DNA of 64,000 nucleotides from JBBRVW01 sp963784645 (GCA_963784645.1 CAWARY010000001.1:270919-334918), one strand, 5' to 3'. Counted from the stretch's first letter, positions 1 through 8,827 are shown. Made by a program: numbers and translations. Notes: generated by a model not told the origin, from the sequence alone.

Positions 1-2720
1 GCCGGCTGCGGCTGACCCGGTCGCCGCAGTGGGAGCGGCCCCGCCAGCGCGGCGCAGGCACCGTCACGCAGCACGCGAAGGTGCTGCTCGAGGAGCGGAC
101 GGGCTCGTCCTGGTCCACGTTGTCCACGCGGCTCGACGAGACGGGTGACCTCGTCGGGCGACTCCTCGGTCTGCGGCTCGCCCAGTTCTGCCAGGTGGTG
201 CTGCTCCCCCAGAACCAGTTCGCCGAGTTCCTGCGCGCCGACGCCGAGAAGCGGCGCGAGCTGCTCGAGAGCCTCTTCGACACCCGGCGCTTCGCCGATG
301 TCGAGCGCTGGCTGGTCGCCGCCCGCAAGGACGCCTCCCACGAGCTGGCCGACGTCGACGCCCGGCTCGACCGCGTGCTCGCCAGGGTCGCCGAAGCGGC
401 CGGCGAGGAGCGGCCCGACGACCTTGCCCCCGAGACGGCCACGGCCTGGGTCGCGGGGCTGCTCGCCCGCACCGGGCGGCAGCACGCGGACGCGCAGGCG
501 GCGGTCCAGCTCGCCGACGTGCAGCACGACGTCGCCGTCGAGCAGCTGGAGGCGGCCACGCTGGTCGCCGAGTCGCTCGACCGGCGGCGCGCCCTCGTGT
601 CCCGGCTCGCCGAGCTCGAGTCGGCAGCTCCGAGCCTGCACGCCGCCGCCGCGGAGCTCGCCGGCGCCCGCGCGGTGGCGCCGCTCGTCCCGATGGTCAC
701 CGAGGTCGCCAGGTTGCAGGTCGAGCTCGATGCCGCCCGGGCGGCCGTGGCCGCCGTGGGTGCCGTGGTCTCCCGGACACTGCCGCTCACCGGCACCGGT
801 CCCGACCACCCGATGCCGCCGCCCGCCGCCCTGACCGCTCTGGCGCGGGACAGGCGTGGCGAGGCGGTCGGCCTGCGCGCCCTCGCCAGGGACGAGGCCG
901 AGGCCGACCGGCTTGCGACCGCGACCGACGACATCGAGCGACAGGCGGTCGACCTCGACGACCGGGCCCGGCAGCTGCAGGCGCATCTCGACGCAGCCCC
1001 TGCTCGGCGGTCCGTGCTGGCGGCCGCCCGCGACGCCAGCGCGTCGGCCGCCGCAGCGGTCCCTGGTGCCCAGGCTGCCGTCGAGGCCGCGTCCGGCCGC
1101 CTCGCCTCCGCCGTCCGCCGCGACGAGCTCCGGGTCGCGCAGGCCCGCACGGCGGATGCGGTCCGGCACGCCGTCGACCGCGCGCTGAGCGCCCGCGAGG
1201 ACTGGCTGCGGCTGCGGCAGGCCCGGCTCGACGGGATGGCGGCCGAGCTCGCCGCCGGGCTCCGCGACGGCGCGCCGTGCCCGGTCTGCGGCAGCGGCGA
1301 GCACCCGACCCCGGCGGCGCCCGGGCCCGAACCGGTCAGTCACGACGACGAGAGCACCGCCGAGGCGGCGGTGCGCGGTGCGGAGGCCCTGCTCGCGCGC
1401 GCCCGCGACGGGCTGGCGGTCCTCGACGCCGACCTCGCGGCGGCCATCGCCACCGCCGGCGGCAACGAGGCGGTCGCCGCTGTCCGAGCCGAGCACGACC
1501 GGGCCGTCGGCGAGCTCGCCAGGACGCTGGACCTCGCCGCCGACCGCGACCGCGACGCCGCAGCTCTCGCCGCGTTCGACGAGCAGCACGAGACCTCGCT
1601 GCGGGAGCGGGTCGCGCTCGACTCGGCGGCCCGGGCCCTGCGCCAGCGGGCCGGCGACGAGCGCGGCCGCCTCGCCGGGTTGCGCAGCACGCTCGACGCC
1701 GCCCGCGGTGACGACCCGTCCATCGCGGCCCGCGCGCTCCGGCTGGTCGGCGCGGCCGACGACCTCGAGGCGCTCGGACGTGAGGTCGAGACCGCGGAGC
1801 GCCTCGACCGCGAGATGGCCCGCGCCCTGGCCCGGGCCCAGGACGCCGCCGGTGAGCGCGGCGTCGGATCCCTGGAGCGGGTTCTGCAGGATCACCGCGC
1901 CGAGCCGGACCTCGCCGCCCTCGAGCACGCCCTGCACCGGCACGAAGCCGAGCTCTCGGCCGTCCACGACCAGCTGTCCGAGCCGGTGCTGGCGGCGCTG
2001 GAGTCGTCACCTGCCCCTGACCTCGACGCACTGCGGGCCGAGGCCCGGGCCGGCGACGCCCGGCGGACCGAGGCGTCGCTCACCCTGGGTGCCTCGACGG
2101 CGCGCGCCGCGGCACTGACCCGGCTCGCAGCCGCCCTGCGCGGCATCCTCACCGAGCGCGCACCGGTCGCCGACCGGTACGGCACCGTCGACGCGCTGGC
2201 CCGGCTGGCCGAGGGCAAGAGCGCCGACAACCGGCTCCGGATGAGCCTGTCGGGGTACGTGCTGGCCGCGCGGCTCGAGCAGGTCGCGGTCGCGGCGAGC
2301 GAGCGGCTGCTGCGGATGTCCTCCCAGCGCTACCAGCTGGTGCACACCGCCGAGGGAGCCACCGGGCGGAGGAGGGGTGGGCTGCTCCTGCGGGTCCTCG
2401 ACGCGTGGACCGGGGTGGAGCGCGACCCCGCCACGCTGTCCGGCGGTGAGAGCTTCTGCGCCTCGCTGGCCCTGGCGCTCGGGCTGGCCGACGTCGTGAC
2501 GGCTGAGGCCGGCGGAACCCTGCTCGAGACGCTGTTCGTCGACGAGGGGTTCGGCAGCCTCGACGAGGAGGCGCTCGACGAGGTGATGGGCGTCCTGGAC
2601 GGCCTACGCGACGGCGGTCGTACCGTGGGGCTCGTGAGCCACGTCGCCGACCTGCGCCAGCGGGTCCCCGTGCAGCTGCAGGTCGTCAAGGCCCGCGACG
2701 GCTCGCACGTCCGGCAGTGA
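1..2720 (+). CDS. sbcC: Exonuclease SbcC (Rad50-like ATPase), 5' truncated by the window edge
   Basis: This is the large subunit of the SbcCD (Mre11-Rad50-like) nuclease, which opens and trims hairpins and double-strand DNA ends in the cytoplasm. The frame is open from base 3, so the N-terminal Walker A half lies outside the window; about 905 residues are visible. They show the conserved segment with LPQNQFAEFL, long Ala/Arg-rich coiled-coil arms, a zinc-hook CPVC near base 1278, the ABC signature LSGGESFCASL near base 2437, and the Walker B/D-loop LFVDEGFGSLDEEAL. The SbcD partner would be expected just upstream. The stop codon overlaps the next start (GTGA), so the two are translationally coupled. 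The family is clear; only the start is unknown. Confidence 0.93.
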   Translation, partial: RLRLTRSPQWERPRQRGAGTVTQHAKVLLEERTGSSWSTLSTRLDETGDLVGRLLGLRLAQFCQVVLLPQNQFAEFLRADAEKRRELLESLFDTRRFADVERWLVAARKDASHELADVDARLDRVLARVAEAAGEERPDDLAPETATAWVAGLLARTGRQHADAQAAVQLADVQHDVAVEQLEAATLVAESLDRRRALVSRLAELESAAPSLHAAAAELAGARAVAPLVPMVTEVARLQVELDAARAAVAAVGAVVSRTLPLTGTGPDHPMPPPAALTALARDRRGEAVGLRALARDEAEADRLATATDDIERQAVDLDDRARQLQAHLDAAPARRSVLAAARDASASAAAAVPGAQAAVEAASGRLASAVRRDELRVAQARTADAVRHAVDRALSAREDWLRLRQARLDGMAAELAAGLRDGAPCPVCGSGEHPTPAAPGPEPVSHDDESTAEAAVRGAEALLARARDGLAVLDADLAAAIATAGGNEAVAAVRAEHDRAVGELARTLDLAADRDRDAAALAAFDEQHETSLRERVALDSAARALRQRAGDERGRLAGLRSTLDAARGDDPSIAARALRLVGAADDLEALGREVETAERLDREMARALARAQDAAGERGVGSLERVLQDHRAEPDLAALEHALHRHEAELSAVHDQLSEPVLAALESSPAPDLDALRAEARAGDARRTEASLTLGASTARAAALTRLAAALRGILTERAPVADRYGTVDALARLAEGKSADNRLRMSLSGYVLAARLEQVAVAASERLLRMSSQRYQLVHTAEGATGRRRGGLLLRVLDAWTGVERDPATLSGGESFCASLALALGLADVVTAEAGGTLLETLFVDEGFGSLDEEALDEVMGVLDGLRDGGRTVGLVSHVADLRQRVPVQLQVVKARDGSHVRQ

Positions 2721-3277
2721 CTGGCGCCCCGGGAGCGACCGCGCCGTCCGCGCCGACCGAGGCGTCCGACGGGACCCGCGGGCTGGCCGTGTTCGACGTC
2801 GACGGCGTGCTCGCCGATGTCGCCCACCGGTTGCACCACCTCGAGGGTGGCCGGAAGGACTGGGGAGCGTTCTTCGCCGCCGCCGAGCGCGACCCGCCGC
2901 TCCCCGTCGGGCTGGCCCTGGCGACCGAGCTGGCCGTCGAGCACGACCTTGCCTACCTCACCGGCCGGCCGGAGCACCTGCGCCGGGTCACGCAGCGTTG
3001 GCTGGCCCGGCACGAGCTGCCGGCGGGGCCGCTGTGGATGCGGCCGGCCCGCGACTTCCGGCCGGCCCGTGTCATGAAGCTCGACGCGCTGGGCCGGCTC
3101 GGCGCCGGGCGCGCGGTCGAGATCGTCGTCGACGACGACTCCGATGTCGTCGACAGCCTGCGCGAGGCGGGCTATGCGGTCCTGCACGCCGACTGGGCGG
3201 GGCCGGCGCGCGGCGGCCGGCCCGCCCCACGGCAGGGCACGCTGTACGAGGCGCAGGAGACCGAGGGCCGCACCTGA
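2717..3277 (+). CDS. HAD-family phosphatase-like protein coupled to sbcC
   Basis: This 186-residue protein has the HAD motif I sequence FDVDGVLADVAHRL at about residues 25-38, a motif II-like LTGRPEHLRR, and an acidic motif IV-like VDDDSDVVDSL. The arrangement resembles the HAD 3'-phosphatase domain of polynucleotide-kinase-type enzymes, but no kinase domain is present. The GTG start overlaps the sbcC stop by 4 bp. Coupling to a DNA-end nuclease suggests a role in cleaning DNA ends, such as 3'-phosphate removal; that is inference from context. A nucleotide or small-molecule phosphatase is equally possible from sequence alone. Confidence 0.75.
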   Translation: MTGAPGATAPSAPTEASDGTRGLAVFDVDGVLADVAHRLHHLEGGRKDWGAFFAAAERDPPLPVGLALATELAVEHDLAYLTGRPEHLRRVTQRWLARHELPAGPLWMRPARDFRPARVMKLDALGRLGAGRAVEIVVDDDSDVVDSLREAGYAVLHADWAGPARGGRPAPRQGTLYEAQETEGRT

Positions 3278-3449
3278 TGCTCGCGGCGCGGGCCGCCGCG
3301 GCCGCATCGCCCCGGTCCGCCCACCGGACCCCGACCAAACCTCCGCCGCGCCCACTCCGAACCTTCGCCGACATGTACCTGCGCGTCCCTGGAGCCCTGG
3401 GCACGCTCGCGTGGTCACGACGGCGTCGGAGCGTGAGGAGGCAGGCCGC

Positions 3450-4076
3450 ATGAGCGTCACCGCAGTGGATGGCACCATGTCCGGCATGGCATCCCTCCGG
3501 CGTGCTCCTCGCGTCGGCACCGAGACCGGCCCCGAGACCCTCGAGAGCCTGCTCGGCCGGGTGGCCCGGGGCGACGGTCCCGCCTTCGAGATCCTCTACG
3601 ACCGGGTCGCCAACTCCGTCTTCGGCGTGATCCGCCGCGTGCTCCGCGACCCGGCACAGTCGGAGGAGGTCGCCCAGGAGGTGCTCCTGGAGGTGTGGCG
3701 CACCGCCACCCGTTTCGACGAGGAGCGCGGCAGCGCCACCACGTGGATCCACACGATGGCCCACCGGCGCGCCATCGACCGCGTGCGGTCGGCGCAAGCG
3801 GCTCACGACCGCGAGGAGAAGGTCGCCCTGCGCGACCACGAGCCGGCCTTCGACGTGGTCGCCGACCGGGTGGAGACCCGCCTCGAGCAGGAGCAGGTCC
3901 GCCGCTGCCTCGAGAGCCTGACCGATCTCCAGCGTGAGTCGGTGACGCTGGCCTACTACGCCGGGCACACCTACCGCGAGGTCGCCGAGCTCCTCGACGT
4001 GCCGCTCGGCACGGTGAAGACCCGCATGCGCGACGGGCTGATCCGGCTGCGCGACTGCCTGGGGGTGACGGCGTGA
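3450..4076 (+). CDS. sigK: ECF RNA polymerase sigma factor, SigK-like
   Basis: An ECF sigma factor of 208 residues. Region 2 includes LYDRVANSVFGVIRRVLRD and AQEVLLEVW; region 4 is a helix-turn-helix with YREVAELLDVPLGTVKTRM. The ATG was chosen because GAGGAGG sits 8 bases upstream and conserved sigma sequence begins about 30 residues in; a longer frame upstream has no support. It overlaps the downstream anti-sigma gene by 4 bp (GTGA), the standard sigK-rskA arrangement. In mycobacteria SigK-RskA pairs respond to envelope or redox signals and autoregulate. Here the inducing signal is unknown, and the SigK label rests on family resemblance and the RskA-type partner. Confidence 0.85.
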   Translation: MSVTAVDGTMSGMASLRRAPRVGTETGPETLESLLGRVARGDGPAFEILYDRVANSVFGVIRRVLRDPAQSEEVAQEVLLEVWRTATRFDEERGSATTWIHTMAHRRAIDRVRSAQAAHDREEKVALRDHEPAFDVVADRVETRLEQEQVRRCLESLTDLQRESVTLAYYAGHTYREVAELLDVPLGTVKTRMRDGLIRLRDCLGVTA

Positions 4077-4789
4077 GCGACCACGAGCTGCACCTCCTGA
4101 CCGGCGCGTACGCCGCCGACGCCCTCGACGCGGAGGAGCGCGAGGCGTTCGACGCCCACCTCGCCGACTGCGCGGCCTGCCGTCAGGAGGTCGCCGAGCT
4201 GTCGGCGACCACGGCCCGGCTGGCGCTCGGCGTGTCCGAGCCGGCACCGGCCGGGATGCGCGAGCGGGTGCTGGCCGAGGCGGCCCGCACCCGTCAGGTC
4301 TCCCCCACCGTCGCCGACCTCGACGCCCGCCGCAGCCGGCGCGCGTGGTACCAGCAGCCGGCGTCGGCGGCCGCGGCAGTGCTGCTCGTGGTCGCGGGTG
4401 GGCTCGGCTGGCTTGCCGCCGTCGAGCAGGGCCGGGCTGCCGAGGCGCGCCAGCTGGCCGACCGGGTCGCGTCGGTGGCGACCGACCCGGACGGGGTGGA
4501 GCGCACCGTCGCCGTCAGCGGCGGCGGCACCGGTACGGTCATCGCCGCCGGGAACCTCGCCGTGTTCCACGGCAGCGACCTACCAGCGCTGCCGGACGGC
4601 CGCGCCTACCAGCTGTGGCGGATCCGGGGACAGGAGTCGACGTCGGCCGGCGTCCTCGGCCGCGGTGGCGAGGTCACCGGCGTGGTCACGGACCTGGGGC
4701 CGACCGACGCCGTCGGCGTCACGGTCGAGCCGGCGTCCGGGTCGGAACGGCCGACCACCGAGCCGGTGTTCCTCGTCACCGTGGCCTGA
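4073..4789 (+). CDS. rskA: Membrane anti-sigma factor, RskA-like
   Basis: A 238-residue anti-sigma factor. The cytoplasmic N-terminus carries a zinc anti-sigma (ZAS) motif, HLADCAACRQEV, at about residues 29-40. One transmembrane helix follows near residues 101-119 (AAAAVLLVVAGGLGWLAAV), then an extracytoplasmic RskA C-terminal domain with LPDGRAYQLWRI. It should hold the preceding sigma factor at the membrane until regulated proteolysis releases it. The GTG start overlaps the sigma stop. The last 184 bp are also read on the opposite strand as the tail of the PAP2 gene, and an 18-bp tandem repeat begins right at this stop codon. Confidence 0.88.
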   Translation: MSDHELHLLTGAYAADALDAEEREAFDAHLADCAACRQEVAELSATTARLALGVSEPAPAGMRERVLAEAARTRQVSPTVADLDARRSRRAWYQQPASAAAAVLLVVAGGLGWLAAVEQGRAAEARQLADRVASVATDPDGVERTVAVSGGGTGTVIAAGNLAVFHGSDLPALPDGRAYQLWRIRGQESTSAGVLGRGGEVTGVVTDLGPTDAVGVTVEPASGSERPTTEPVFLVTVA

Positions 4790-5670
4790 TCGATCTGGTC
4801 GGCCTGATCGATCTGGTCGGCCTGATCGGTCTGGTCGGTCTGACCGCCCTGACCGGTGGCGGTCCGGTCGGCCGGCACGGCCGGGCGGCGGGTCACCCAC
4901 CGCCAGAGCCGCGACGGGGGCACGGCGGCCGGCCGGGGGGTCACCAGCAGCACCAGACCCAGCAGCACTGCCGCCACGACGGCGTCGACCCAGTAGTGGT
5001 TGGCCGTCACGACGACCACCGCCGTGGTGAGGACCGGGTGCGCCACGATCAGCCAGCGCCAGCGGCTGCGAGCGGTCCGCACGACGACCACGGCGAGGAG
5101 CAGCGCCCAGCCGACGTGCAGGCTGGGCATGGCGGCGAACTGGTTGGCGACCGTCGCCGCGCCGCCGCCGTAGGCCGACGGGCCGAACGCGGCCATCGTG
5201 TCGAGGAACCCCAGGCTCGACAGCATCCGCGGCGGGGCCAGCGGCATCGCGACGTGCAGAACGAGCGCGAAGGCGGTCAGCGTGATGATCAGCCGGCGGG
5301 CCCAGCGGTACTCGGCAGGCGGGCGGCGTAGCCAGCCCCACGCGAGGAACGCCAGGGTGATCGGGAAGTGGACCCCGACGTAGTACCAGTTGGCGGCCTT
5401 CAGCACGTCGGGCCACTGCAGGACCCACTCCTGCAGGGTCTCCTCGTCGGGGAGCCGGAGCAGCCGCTCGACGTCCCACACGTGCCAGGCGTTCGCGATC
5501 GCCAGGTCGTCGTGGCCCGAGATCGCCAGCCGACCGAGCCGGTAGACGAGGAACAACGCGGTGAGCAGGAGGACCTCGCGGACCAGGCCGGGCCGGGACG
5601 GCCGCGCAACCGGGCGTGCTGCGGCGCCGTCCTTGCGCCCGGCCCCCCCGAGCGTCGCACCGTACCGCAT
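4606..5670 (-). CDS. PAP2-superfamily (inositol phosphorylceramide synthase-like) membrane protein
   Basis: An integral membrane protein of 354 residues with about six hydrophobic helices in the first ~245. The PAP2 motifs are MPSLHVGWALLLA (motif 2) and ANHYWVDAV (motif 3, catalytic His with Asp four residues on); motif 1 is degenerate. This layout is usual for the AUR1/IPC synthase-like branch, which moves phospho-head groups on lipids or dephosphorylates lipid phosphates. The last ~100 residues are not PAP2-like: they are a polar DQADQ repeat plus sequence antisense to rskA. No stop codon occurs in the frame before that, so either the tail is real or the annotated end is biologically loose. 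Confidence 0.8.
   Translation of the reverse strand: MRYGATLGGAGRKDGAAARPVARPSRPGLVREVLLLTALFLVYRLGRLAISGHDDLAIANAWHVWDVERLLRLPDEETLQEWVLQWPDVLKAANWYYVGVHFPITLAFLAWGWLRRPPAEYRWARRLIITLTAFALVLHVAMPLAPPRMLSSLGFLDTMAAFGPSAYGGGAATVANQFAAMPSLHVGWALLLAVVVVRTARSRWRWLIVAHPVLTTAVVVVTANHYWVDAVVAAVLLGLVLLVTPRPAAVPPSRLWRWVTRRPAVPADRTATGQGGQTDQTDQADQIDQADQIDQATVTRNTGSVVGRSDPDAGSTVTPTASVGPRSVTTPVTSPPRPRTPADVDSCPRIRHSW
4785..4856. repeat. 18-bp tandem repeat at the rskA/PAP2 convergent junction
   Basis: Four adjacent 18-bp units start at 4785, 4803, 4821 and 4839. The first two are identical (CCTGATCGATCTGGTCGG), the third has one change and the fourth is diverged. The array begins on the rskA stop codon. 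Read from the minus strand it encodes a six-residue DQADQI-type repeat in the PAP2 tail. Confidence 0.9.
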
Positions 5671-5759
5671 CGGTGGATCGTCCCATGAACCTCCGACAGT
5701 TGTCGCGCCGTCACCCCGGCGCGACCGCGACAGCGGAAGCGCCGGGGCGCGCCGTGCGC

Positions 5760-6788
5760 TCAGGCGACGTGGTCGACGGCCAGGCCGAACACGGCCGGCA
5801 GCGCAGCGGCCGCCGGGACCAGCCCCCGGCGCAGGAGCGGACGTCCGGCCACGGCGAGCAGCGCTCCGGCCGACCAGCGGTAGCGACGGGTCGCCGCGCG
5901 CCAGGCGGCCGGGTAGGTCTCGGGCCGCCCGGTGGCCAGGGCACCGACGGCCGCCCGGGCCGTCGCCAGCCCCACGGCCAGCCCCTCGCCGGTGAGCGCG
6001 TCGACGTAGCCCGCGGCGTCACCGACGAGCAGGACCCGGCCGGCGCGCGGGCTGGCCGCGACCTGGCGCAAGGGTCCGGCACCGCGGACGTCGGTGACCG
6101 GCTCGGCCGCTCGCAACCGCGCGAGCAGCCTCGGGAAGCAGGCCAGCGCCTCGTCGAAGGGTAGGCGGCCGCCGTCACCGCCGAGCACGGCCACCCCGAC
6201 CAGCCCGTCGGCCACGGGGGTCACGTAGGCCTCGGTGTGCTCGGCCCAGTGCACCTCCACCCGGTCGGACCAGGGACGGACCGCGTAGTGCCGCCGCAGG
6301 CCGTATCGGCGGCCGCCGGGGGCGGGCCGCTCGAGCCCGAGCGCCCGTCGCAGTGGCGAGTGCAGGCCGTCGGCGGCCAGCAGCCAGGAGGCACGCAGCC
6401 CCGCGGCGGAGACCCCGGCCGCGTCCTGCTCGACCGGTCCGACCCTGCCCCGGACGCGCGTCACCCCGGCGATGTCCGCCTGCGAGGCCAGCAGGGTGTG
6501 CAGCGCGGTGCGCCGGACCCCGAGGCCCGGTCCGTCGCGGAAGGTGGCCGACACGGCCCGCCCGGGGGTGAGGTACCGGATCCCCACGAACGGGCGGCCG
6601 ACCGGCTCGACGCCGAGACCCCGGAGCTCGGCCAGGGCGGCGGGCATCAGCCCCTCGCCGCACGCCTTGTCCACCGGGTCGGTGCGGGGCTCGACCACGG
6701 CGACGGTAAGACCCGCGGCACGCGCGTGCAGCGCCGCCACCAGGCCGACCGGACCAGCCCCGGCGACCAGCAGGTCGACGTCGGGCAC
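5760..6788 (-). CDS. FAD-dependent oxidoreductase of the geranylgeranyl reductase / SrsC hydroxylase type
   Basis: A 342-residue flavoprotein monooxygenase-fold enzyme. The N-terminal dinucleotide-binding motif is DLLVAGAGPVGL (residues 4-15), followed by DKACGEGLMP typical of geranylgeranyl-reductase-like proteins and the second FAD motif VLLVGDAAGYVDALTGEG. It is the last gene of a three-gene operon: its GTG start lies one base after the methyltransferase stop, behind GGGGGAGG. In srsABC-like clusters the third enzyme is a flavin hydroxylase that oxidises the alkylresorcinol ring toward a quinone. That role is inferred from context; reduction of an isoprenoid or lipid double bond is the alternative. 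Confidence 0.8.
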   Translation of the reverse strand: MPDVDLLVAGAGPVGLVAALHARAAGLTVAVVEPRTDPVDKACGEGLMPAALAELRGLGVEPVGRPFVGIRYLTPGRAVSATFRDGPGLGVRRTALHTLLASQADIAGVTRVRGRVGPVEQDAAGVSAAGLRASWLLAADGLHSPLRRALGLERPAPGGRRYGLRRHYAVRPWSDRVEVHWAEHTEAYVTPVADGLVGVAVLGGDGGRLPFDEALACFPRLLARLRAAEPVTDVRGAGPLRQVAASPRAGRVLLVGDAAGYVDALTGEGLAVGLATARAAVGALATGRPETYPAAWRAATRRYRWSAGALLAVAGRPLLRRGLVPAAAALPAVFGLAVDHVA

Positions 6789-6789
6789 G

Positions 6790-7335
6790 TCACCTCCCCC
6801 GGCGCGGTGGCGCTGCCGGGGTCAGCGTCGCGAGGGCACTCTCCTCGGCGGCCACCCGGGTCCGCAGCAGGACGGCGTTGGCCACGGTGAAGACCAGGGC
6901 CGTCAGCCACGCCGTGTGCACGAGCGGCAGGGCGAAGCCTTCGACGACGACGGCGAGGTAGTTGGGGTGCCGGAGGAACCGGTACGGGCCGCCGGTGACG
7001 GCGGCCATCCCGGGGACGACGACGACCCGCGTGCACCACTGCCGGCCGAGGGTCGTGATGCACCACCAGCGCAGCGCCTGGGACGCGAGCACCAGCAGCA
7101 GCATCGGCCAGCCGAGCCAGCCGTGGAACGACCGGTCGCCCACCAGCACCTCGACCAGGGCCCCGACGAGCAGCCCGGCGTGCAGCAGCACCATCAACGG
7201 GTAGTGACCGCCGCCGGTCTCGACCCCGCCCCGCGCCAGCGACCAGCTCCGGTTGCGCTCGCTGACGACGAGCTCGGCTATGCGCTCCAGCCCGACCGCG
7301 AGGACGAGCGCGAGGAACCACGCGTGGCTGGTCAC
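6790..7335 (-). CDS. Isoprenylcysteine carboxyl methyltransferase-family membrane methyltransferase (SrsB-like)
   Basis: A 181-residue membrane protein with four to five hydrophobic segments. The ICMT signature is GPYRFLRHPNYLAVVVEG, which binds S-adenosylmethionine. The GTG at 7335 was chosen because it overlaps the stop of the upstream polyketide synthase (GTGA); the open frame continues further upstream but only as a shadow of that gene. In type III polyketide operons such as srsABC this enzyme O-methylates the phenolic product. The substrate here is inferred from neighbours and not visible in the sequence. Confidence 0.82.
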   Translation of the reverse strand: MTSHAWFLALVLAVGLERIAELVVSERNRSWSLARGGVETGGGHYPLMVLLHAGLLVGALVEVLVGDRSFHGWLGWPMLLLVLASQALRWWCITTLGRQWCTRVVVVPGMAAVTGGPYRFLRHPNYLAVVVEGFALPLVHTAWLTALVFTVANAVLLRTRVAAEESALATLTPAAPPRRGR

Positions 7336-8405
7336 CACCGGAGCAGCACCAGCTCGGCACAGAAGCCCGGTCCCATCGCGAGCAGCACACCCGGCGCGCC
7401 CGCCGTGGGCGCGGACGGCCCCCTGTCGGCGAGCGTGTCGGCGAAGACGTGCAGCACCGAGGACGACGACAGGTTGCCGACCTGCGCCAGCGACGCCCAG
7501 GTGCGTGCGAACGCCTCCCGCGGCAGGGCCAGCGCGTTCTGCATCGCCTCGAGGACCCGGGGGCCGCCGGGGTGCGCGACCCACGTGTCGACGTCGCCGA
7601 TCTTGAGATCGTGGTCCCCGAGGAAGGCCTCGACGTCGTCGCCGAGGTAGCTCTCGACGACCTCCGCCACCCCTGCGCTGAGCACGATCCGGAAGCCGCT
7701 GCTGCCGACGTCCCACCCCATCACCCGCTCGGTGTCCGGGTACATCCGGCTGCGGGAGGCGAGCACGTGCGGACCGGGCAGCCCGAGGCGTCGGGCGCGC
7801 CGCTCCCCCACCATGACCACCGCGGCGGCGCCGTCGCCGAACAGCCCGCTGCCGACCAGGTTGGCCATCGACGTGTCGTCGCGCTGGATGGTCAGCGAGC
7901 ACAGCTCGACCGAGAGCAGGACGGCCACGGCGTCCGGGTCGCCGCGCAGCAGGTCGTGCACGCGGGCGATGCCGGCGGCTCCCGCGACGCAGCCGAGGCC
8001 GAAGACGGGGACCCGGCGGACGTCCGGCCGCAGGCCGAGGACCGGCACCAGCCGGGCGTCCAGGCTGGGTGCGGCGATGCCGGTGACCGACGTGGTGACG
8101 ATCAGGTCGACGTCACGGGGCGTGAGCCCGGCCGTCGCGAGCGCGTCCGTCACGGCGCGGGCGCCGAGCTCGGTCGCGACCCGGATCCACGCGTCGTTGG
8201 CGGCGGTGAACCCGTCGAGCCCCGCGTACTCCGCGAGCGGCAGCGCCAGGTGCCGGTGCCGGACCCCCGCGTTCCGGTGCAGCCGGTCCAGCACCGCGCG
8301 CTGCCCGCCGGGCGGGAGCACGATCGAGGCGAAGGCCTCGGTGATCTCCTCCTGGGCGTAGCGGTGCTCCGGGAGTGCCGGCGCGACCGCGACGACCTGA
8401 CTCAC
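7332..8405 (-). CDS. Type III polyketide synthase (alkylresorcinol/alkylpyrone synthase-like)
   Basis: A chalcone/stilbene-synthase-fold enzyme of 357 residues, the normal family length. The catalytic triad is visible: Cys139 in GLGCVAGAAG, His in WVAHPGGPRVLE, and Asn in GNLSSSSVLHV; the C-terminal GFG-loop equivalent is MGPGFCAELVLL. It condenses malonyl-CoA onto an acyl-CoA starter to make resorcinols or pyrones. It is first in an operon with an ICMT methyltransferase and a flavoprotein, matching the phenolic-lipid srsABC layout of Streptomyces. Products of such clusters sit in the membrane. The starter unit cannot be read from sequence. Confidence 0.9.
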   Translation of the reverse strand: MSQVVAVAPALPEHRYAQEEITEAFASIVLPPGGQRAVLDRLHRNAGVRHRHLALPLAEYAGLDGFTAANDAWIRVATELGARAVTDALATAGLTPRDVDLIVTTSVTGIAAPSLDARLVPVLGLRPDVRRVPVFGLGCVAGAAGIARVHDLLRGDPDAVAVLLSVELCSLTIQRDDTSMANLVGSGLFGDGAAAVVMVGERRARRLGLPGPHVLASRSRMYPDTERVMGWDVGSSGFRIVLSAGVAEVVESYLGDDVEAFLGDHDLKIGDVDTWVAHPGGPRVLEAMQNALALPREAFARTWASLAQVGNLSSSSVLHVFADTLADRGPSAPTAGAPGVLLAMGPGFCAELVLLRW

Positions 8406-8607
8406 TCGCCCATCCCTGCGCTCGCCTCTGGCCGGTCGTCCACAAGCCCCTCGTCCGTTCGGTCCGTTTCCCCAGCTCTTCCCGCGAACCCTTCAGATGT
8501 GCGCGGTGGAACCGACACTAAGGGGGCAAGGTAGAGGTGACCTGCATCACAGGTCGCTTTCCCGCCGGCCCGACCGGCTCGCACCGCATCGACGAAAGCC
8601 GCAGACC

Positions 8608-8805
8608 ATGTGTTCGCACCAGCCGCAGTGCCCCTCGGCGCAGGCCCCCGACCGGGAGGCCGCCCACACCCTCGCCTGCCATCCGGAGCAGGGCTGGAGC
8701 CTCCTGTGCAACGGGGTCGTGCTCTTCGAGGACACCGGCGAGCTGCTGCCCGATGGCACGGTCATCGGCCCGCACCGCCCTACCGACCACGTCATCGCCG
8801 CCTGA
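8608..8805 (+). CDS. DUF5999 family small protein
   Basis: A 65-residue protein with CSHQPQCPS at the N-terminus, a middle HPEQGWSLLCNGVVLFED, and an end rich in Pro/His (GPHRPTDHV). I recognise this pattern as the actinobacterial DUF5999 family, whose function is unknown. The Cys and His residues could bind metal, but that is only a suggestion. The ATG was chosen because conserved sequence begins with it. It diverges from the polyketide synthase gene and is followed by a strong hairpin. Confidence 0.82.
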   Translation: MCSHQPQCPSAQAPDREAAHTLACHPEQGWSLLCNGVVLFEDTGELLPDGTVIGPHRPTDHVIAA

Positions 8806-8827
8806 CTCCGTCTCGCGCCGTTCTCCC

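Noticed and set aside
1336..2031. Long minus-strand open frames inside sbcC and similar frames across the window
   Set aside because: High GC keeps antisense frames open; their products are low-complexity Arg/Pro/Gly sequence without family features.
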